NCBI GenBank assembly: GCA_963920665.1
Contig: OY987271.1
Location: 14,635,350 to 14,699,349, forward strand
DNA: 64,000 bases
Direction of reading: 5' to 3'
Origin: Straminergon stramineum
Lineage: Eukaryota > Streptophyta > Bryopsida > Hypnales > Calliergonaceae
The position numbers and the translations under genes were made by a program. The notes under the pieces are model-generated. The model had not been told where the DNA came from. It made no database searches and was given only the letters and a program-made list of their open reading frames with translations. Positions 60,861 to 64,000 of this stretch are shown here, one piece after another. The first letter of the stretch is position 1. Each line of letters starts with the position of its first letter.

Positions 60861-61553
60861 CCTCTTTCTTTTTTCCTTTTATTTCGTTTATCTTCTCCAT
60901 TCTCTACAATTGGGGGGAGGATGTCAACATTTTGGCAGTTCTTACAATTATGAAGAGAAATGAATTTTATAATTGTAAATAATGTAAACCACGAAAACTA
61001 AAGATTCGAGTCAAATGCCCACCCTAAATCCACCATGGCTTCTACTCATCATTTCACACAAACCTTGAGGTTTTCTACTCACCCTTCACATATGCACTTA
61101 CCTAAACTCACATGAAAAATCCCAATTGTTCTAGGATATTTAGACACCAAATCCTATGTATTCAAATTAGATAGTGAAAACAACACAACTAAGTTGTGTC
61201 CAAATGGCATCTATCTATAATCCTGAAACTATCTAGCATATTTCCCATTGTAATCATTGAACTAAGTGCTACAACTTTCCAATAAAATTTGACACTCTTT
61301 TTCCATAGTAATAAGCAATTTTAGAAGAATAAAAAATAACTCATTCCAGAGTCCACGGTTTTAGGGGACATGGTCATAGGTCACAATATTCACTTAAAAT
61401 AGGAAATTTTTGTCTATTTTGGGCGAAAAAATGAACAAAAAATATTTGAGGGCAAAAAATTGCCCCAAAAAAGTTTTGGAGGCTCTAGGCTCACATACTC
61501 CACGCTTATAGCTCACAGGCTCACGGCTCTAAGCTCACATGCTAGTGTCGTTG

Positions 61554-61562
61554 AATTGTGGA
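61554..61562 (+). repeat. Target-site duplication of MULE-2, right copy
   Basis: AATTGTGGA, matching 26024-26032. The right inverted repeat just inside it contains several GCTCAC/GCTCTA repeats (about 61469-61545) that are shorter at the left end. Confidence 0.78.
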
Positions 61563-64000
61563 TAAGTAATATGTGCAATGGCAATGAAATATTATCTATC
61601 CAACATATGGATGAATGTTGAAATTTGGAGCATCATTGTAACATCTAATATCGCCACTTTGGCACTTCACAAAAAATACAAAAAGCAACCCTACTTGAAT
61701 GCAAGTATCCATATCCCATATATATGCATATCCCATGAATGCTTAAGTGCCCATATATATGCATATATGTATAAAAGGATACTACATATCAAAGGGGAAG
61801 GGGGTAAAAATAAATCTTTTATGAGTGGGTCTACTTTCATTTTCATTTTTCAAAGGGATAGACAGGTTGTCTCATTTTAGGAGATACTTATGTTCTTCTA
61901 CCTCAAATTTTTCAAGACCTCAATACCAAGATTTGACTTGTAAAAAGACACTTGTCTGATTGATTTCAAATCACTTTCATACTTTTAACACCTTTGTGAT
62001 CGAACATTATAATCTTTCAATCTGTTAGTGATATTGTTTTGTTTTTTTTCTATTTAATCCACAACACTTCTAGTTTGAATTTGTACAACTACAATTCAAA
62101 AAAACTTGATAACACTTATCAAATTTTAATTTTGAACAAAATCCAATAAGCTTAGAGAAGACCTTAGGCATGTAGGGAATTAATTATGGTGCACGAAGTC
62201 CCAAATCTTGAAATTCATCAACCTTGGGGCCTTCACCTCAATCCCATTCTTGAGTTTGAAATGATGAAATGGTGCATGGAGAATGATAAATACAACTAAA
62301 AGCATCCAAAGAAGCAATTGAGCACTATCTATATTACGAAATTTCTTTTTGTGTGTAGGGGTGAATGTTGTTGGAAGTCACAAGAGGATGGTAGATTCTC
62401 TTCCAATTTATTTTTCTAGACACCATATAAATAAACTATGAATTTTCAAAGTATTGAAAATAGATAGACCTAAAAGTAACCTTGGATTCTCATGGAAAGA
62501 AGTTGTATATTTTAGGCAAGAATATTAGTAGAAAAATGGTTTAGAAAAGGGATCACAATTAGGAGGACTACCTTAACCAATTTGTGAGTCCCCAAGTAAT
62601 TTGATTGATCCATCCATCTCCTGGTGCGGGTTCTTGCAGCTAATTAAAAGAGTTTCTTTGCATTCTGAACCGGAGAGAGTTAACAAATTATTCTTTTAAT
62701 ATCTATAATTCATCACATTCGCAATGAAAATGCACGGATTGGTCACAGAAGCTTATTCACATCTGATTCAGTGCACACAATACAACAAAAAGTACAAATG
62801 ATGACTCAAGTGCAAAGGGACACAGACTAGAACTCCAGTAAGTTAGAATATGTAGAGTGCAGTACAGAGCATGCTCTGTAGGAGCCTGAACTAAAACTAG
62901 CCTCTAAGGTCGTCTGCTTTTGAAGCGACCTTTTAAGAGGTGATTGCCATTGGGGGGAAGCTAAATTTTCTTAGGAAGAAAAATGGAATTGGCATCTAAT
63001 CCAAGTCGTTTCATATTTTTCGGACCTTCGTGGAATTAGTTAGGAATTTTTGAAGTTGAAACACAATGGTGACTATAAGCAACCACCTCCTACAATTTAT
63101 ACTATTGGTGCATAGAAGAAAACAAAATGTACCTTTCCATTAGTGGTTGCTTTTAGAGCACCCAATCTTAGTGGATAAATCCTAAACTAAGATGTTGTTG
63201 GCACTTCAACCACCCTCTTGGTTTGTGGCCAAAAGGGCATGAATGACATGGATCTTCCTCTTTTGAAACATACAATGTTTCTTCATTTGCCTATTATTGG
63301 GCAATGCACAACTATCATTTGTCAATCAAATATTATTCCTTTGATGAGGAGGGTCTAGATACCTACTCCCACTATGGTCAAAATGTCAAGATCTAGGAGA
63401 TAAGGGAGCCATTGGTAATGCCAAGAGAAGAAGAATTAGGAGAGTAAAACTAGTAGAAGAGATATAGAAGTCTCATGTATTTATAGGAGAAATACTCTTA
63501 GAGACCAAATCAATGGCACCTTATAACTATGGATCTAGAATGTTCTTTTAACTCTAATTGGCACTTTGATTAACTACCACTTAAAGCACTTTCAAACTAG
63601 AAGTGTCCTTGTTAGTTCCTATTTCAAGTTCATTTTCCCTAGTGTCTTTCTTAACTAATACTTTAAACTCTTTTTAGTGTCCTTTCTAACTACTAGTAAA
63701 GATTTTATATATATTTTTTAAATACTATGATTTTTAAAATATTTTTAAAATGTTTTGAATTAATTGGTTCTTAAATTTATTTTTCACATCCATTTAAAAT
63801 ACTTCCTAAATTTTTTTGTAATGTCATTTTAATTATTATTATTTTTTAATTTCTATTTTGTTTCAATTTCTCTTTTCTGTTATTTTTATAATTATTTTTC
63901 CTGTAATTTTCATGTTCATATTATAAATTCTTTTACATGCACTATTTGATTGGCATTAATATGTAAATTCATATTCATGTAGTTTTTCACAAATTTTGCA
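61563..64000. other. AT-rich sequence beyond MULE-2
   Basis: About 2.4 kb of AT-rich DNA without a recognisable gene. It includes the second copy of a dispersed repeat (62975-63070, matching 37060-37155). The last 300 bases are very T-rich. Confidence 0.55.

Larger units (their letters stand above)
26033..61553. mobile_element. MULE-2: giant Mutator-like element filled with nested insertions (35.5 kb)
   Basis: Left end CAGGGTTGCTAGCATGTGAG (26033) and right end, read inverted from 61553, CAACGACACTAGCATGTGAG form a terminal inverted repeat with CTAGCATGTGAG at the same offset. They are flanked by a 9-bp direct repeat AATTGTGGA (26024-26032 and 61554-61562), the size expected for MULEs. Looser similarity continues inward (for example GACCTATGACC on both sides). 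Coding content is three exons of a methyltransferase-like gene on the minus strand near the left end, and a SWIM-type MULE transposase on the plus strand toward the right end. Between and within them lie A and B units, MULE-1 and a third A unit. Without the insertions the element would be about 11-12 kb. Confidence 0.8.

Noticed and set aside
60543..60963. Long Lys/Gly/Glu-rich or Phe/Pro-rich open frames
   Set aside because: They are translations of a pyrimidine-rich repeat tract with no codon structure of a gene.
1..64000. tRNA, rRNA or other structured RNA genes
   Set aside because: No tRNA-like set of conserved boxes or rRNA sequence was recognised by eye; a dedicated covariance-model scan would be needed to exclude small RNAs.

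Overview
This window is nuclear DNA from a land plant. It has GT-AG introns, degenerate plant-type TTTAGGG telomere repeats (about 901-987), a chromodomain Ty3/gypsy retrotransposon with a tRNA-Met-type primer site, Mutator-like (MULE) transposases with SWIM fingers, and a C-to-T decay pattern concentrated at CAG (CHG) sites, as expected for heavily methylated plant transposons. I cannot name the species. No ordinary housekeeping gene is intact. Nearly all recognisable coding sequence is transposon-borne or decayed, and the rest is AT-rich spacer.

Layout. 1-7000: AT-rich spacer, a telomere-like tract, an 88-bp GC-rich tandem repeat (5462-5745) and a GGTGGAG-rich repeat (6000-6480). 7781-13446: a decayed five-exon gene predicted to encode a protein of about 1,630 residues, joining a ParB-like domain, a degenerate beta-class DNA methyltransferase-like domain, a low-complexity linker and an FCP1-like HAD phosphatase domain; its introns and flanks carry about 13 copies of a 19-bp palindrome. 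13820-14458: a further decayed exon. 15099-20847: a minus-strand chromovirus with its 5' LTR; no 3' LTR was found. 20848-26000: AT-rich spacer with an HSP70 pseudogene scrap.

26033-61553: a giant nested complex that I read as one MULE (MULE-2, 9-bp target duplication AATTGTGGA) filled by later insertions. A second related MULE (MULE-1, 31474-48476, 10-bp duplication CCTCTCAGAG) sits inside it, within a fragment of element A. The 21-bp ends of both MULEs align at the same offsets. Both share one plan: a SWIM-type MULE transposase gene runs outward toward one end and a ParB/methyltransferase-like gene runs outward toward the other. In MULE-1 both genes are still present head to head around about 570 bp. 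In MULE-2 only the last three exons of the methyltransferase-like gene remain.

Two related families of 3.3-3.5 kb units (A and B) have TG...CA-type ends, encode a Gag-like or plant-transposon-like protein and carry no recognisable primer site or internal LTRs. Two A copies have perfect 5-bp target duplications. They may be ORF-bearing solo LTRs or non-autonomous elements. Mismatched flanks around one A copy and the B copy suggest recombination that deleted the 5' part of the MULE-2 methyltransferase-like gene.

In-frame stops in these genes are almost all explained by C-to-T or G-to-A change (CAG to TAG, CGA to TGA, CAA to TAA, TGG to TAG), and many can be checked against a paralogue within the window. 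The most interesting possibility is a mobile element family that pairs a MULE transposase with a eukaryotic ParB/methyltransferase-like protein, with arrays of palindromes in the introns of the ParB-containing genes. The palindrome-binding idea is inference only.
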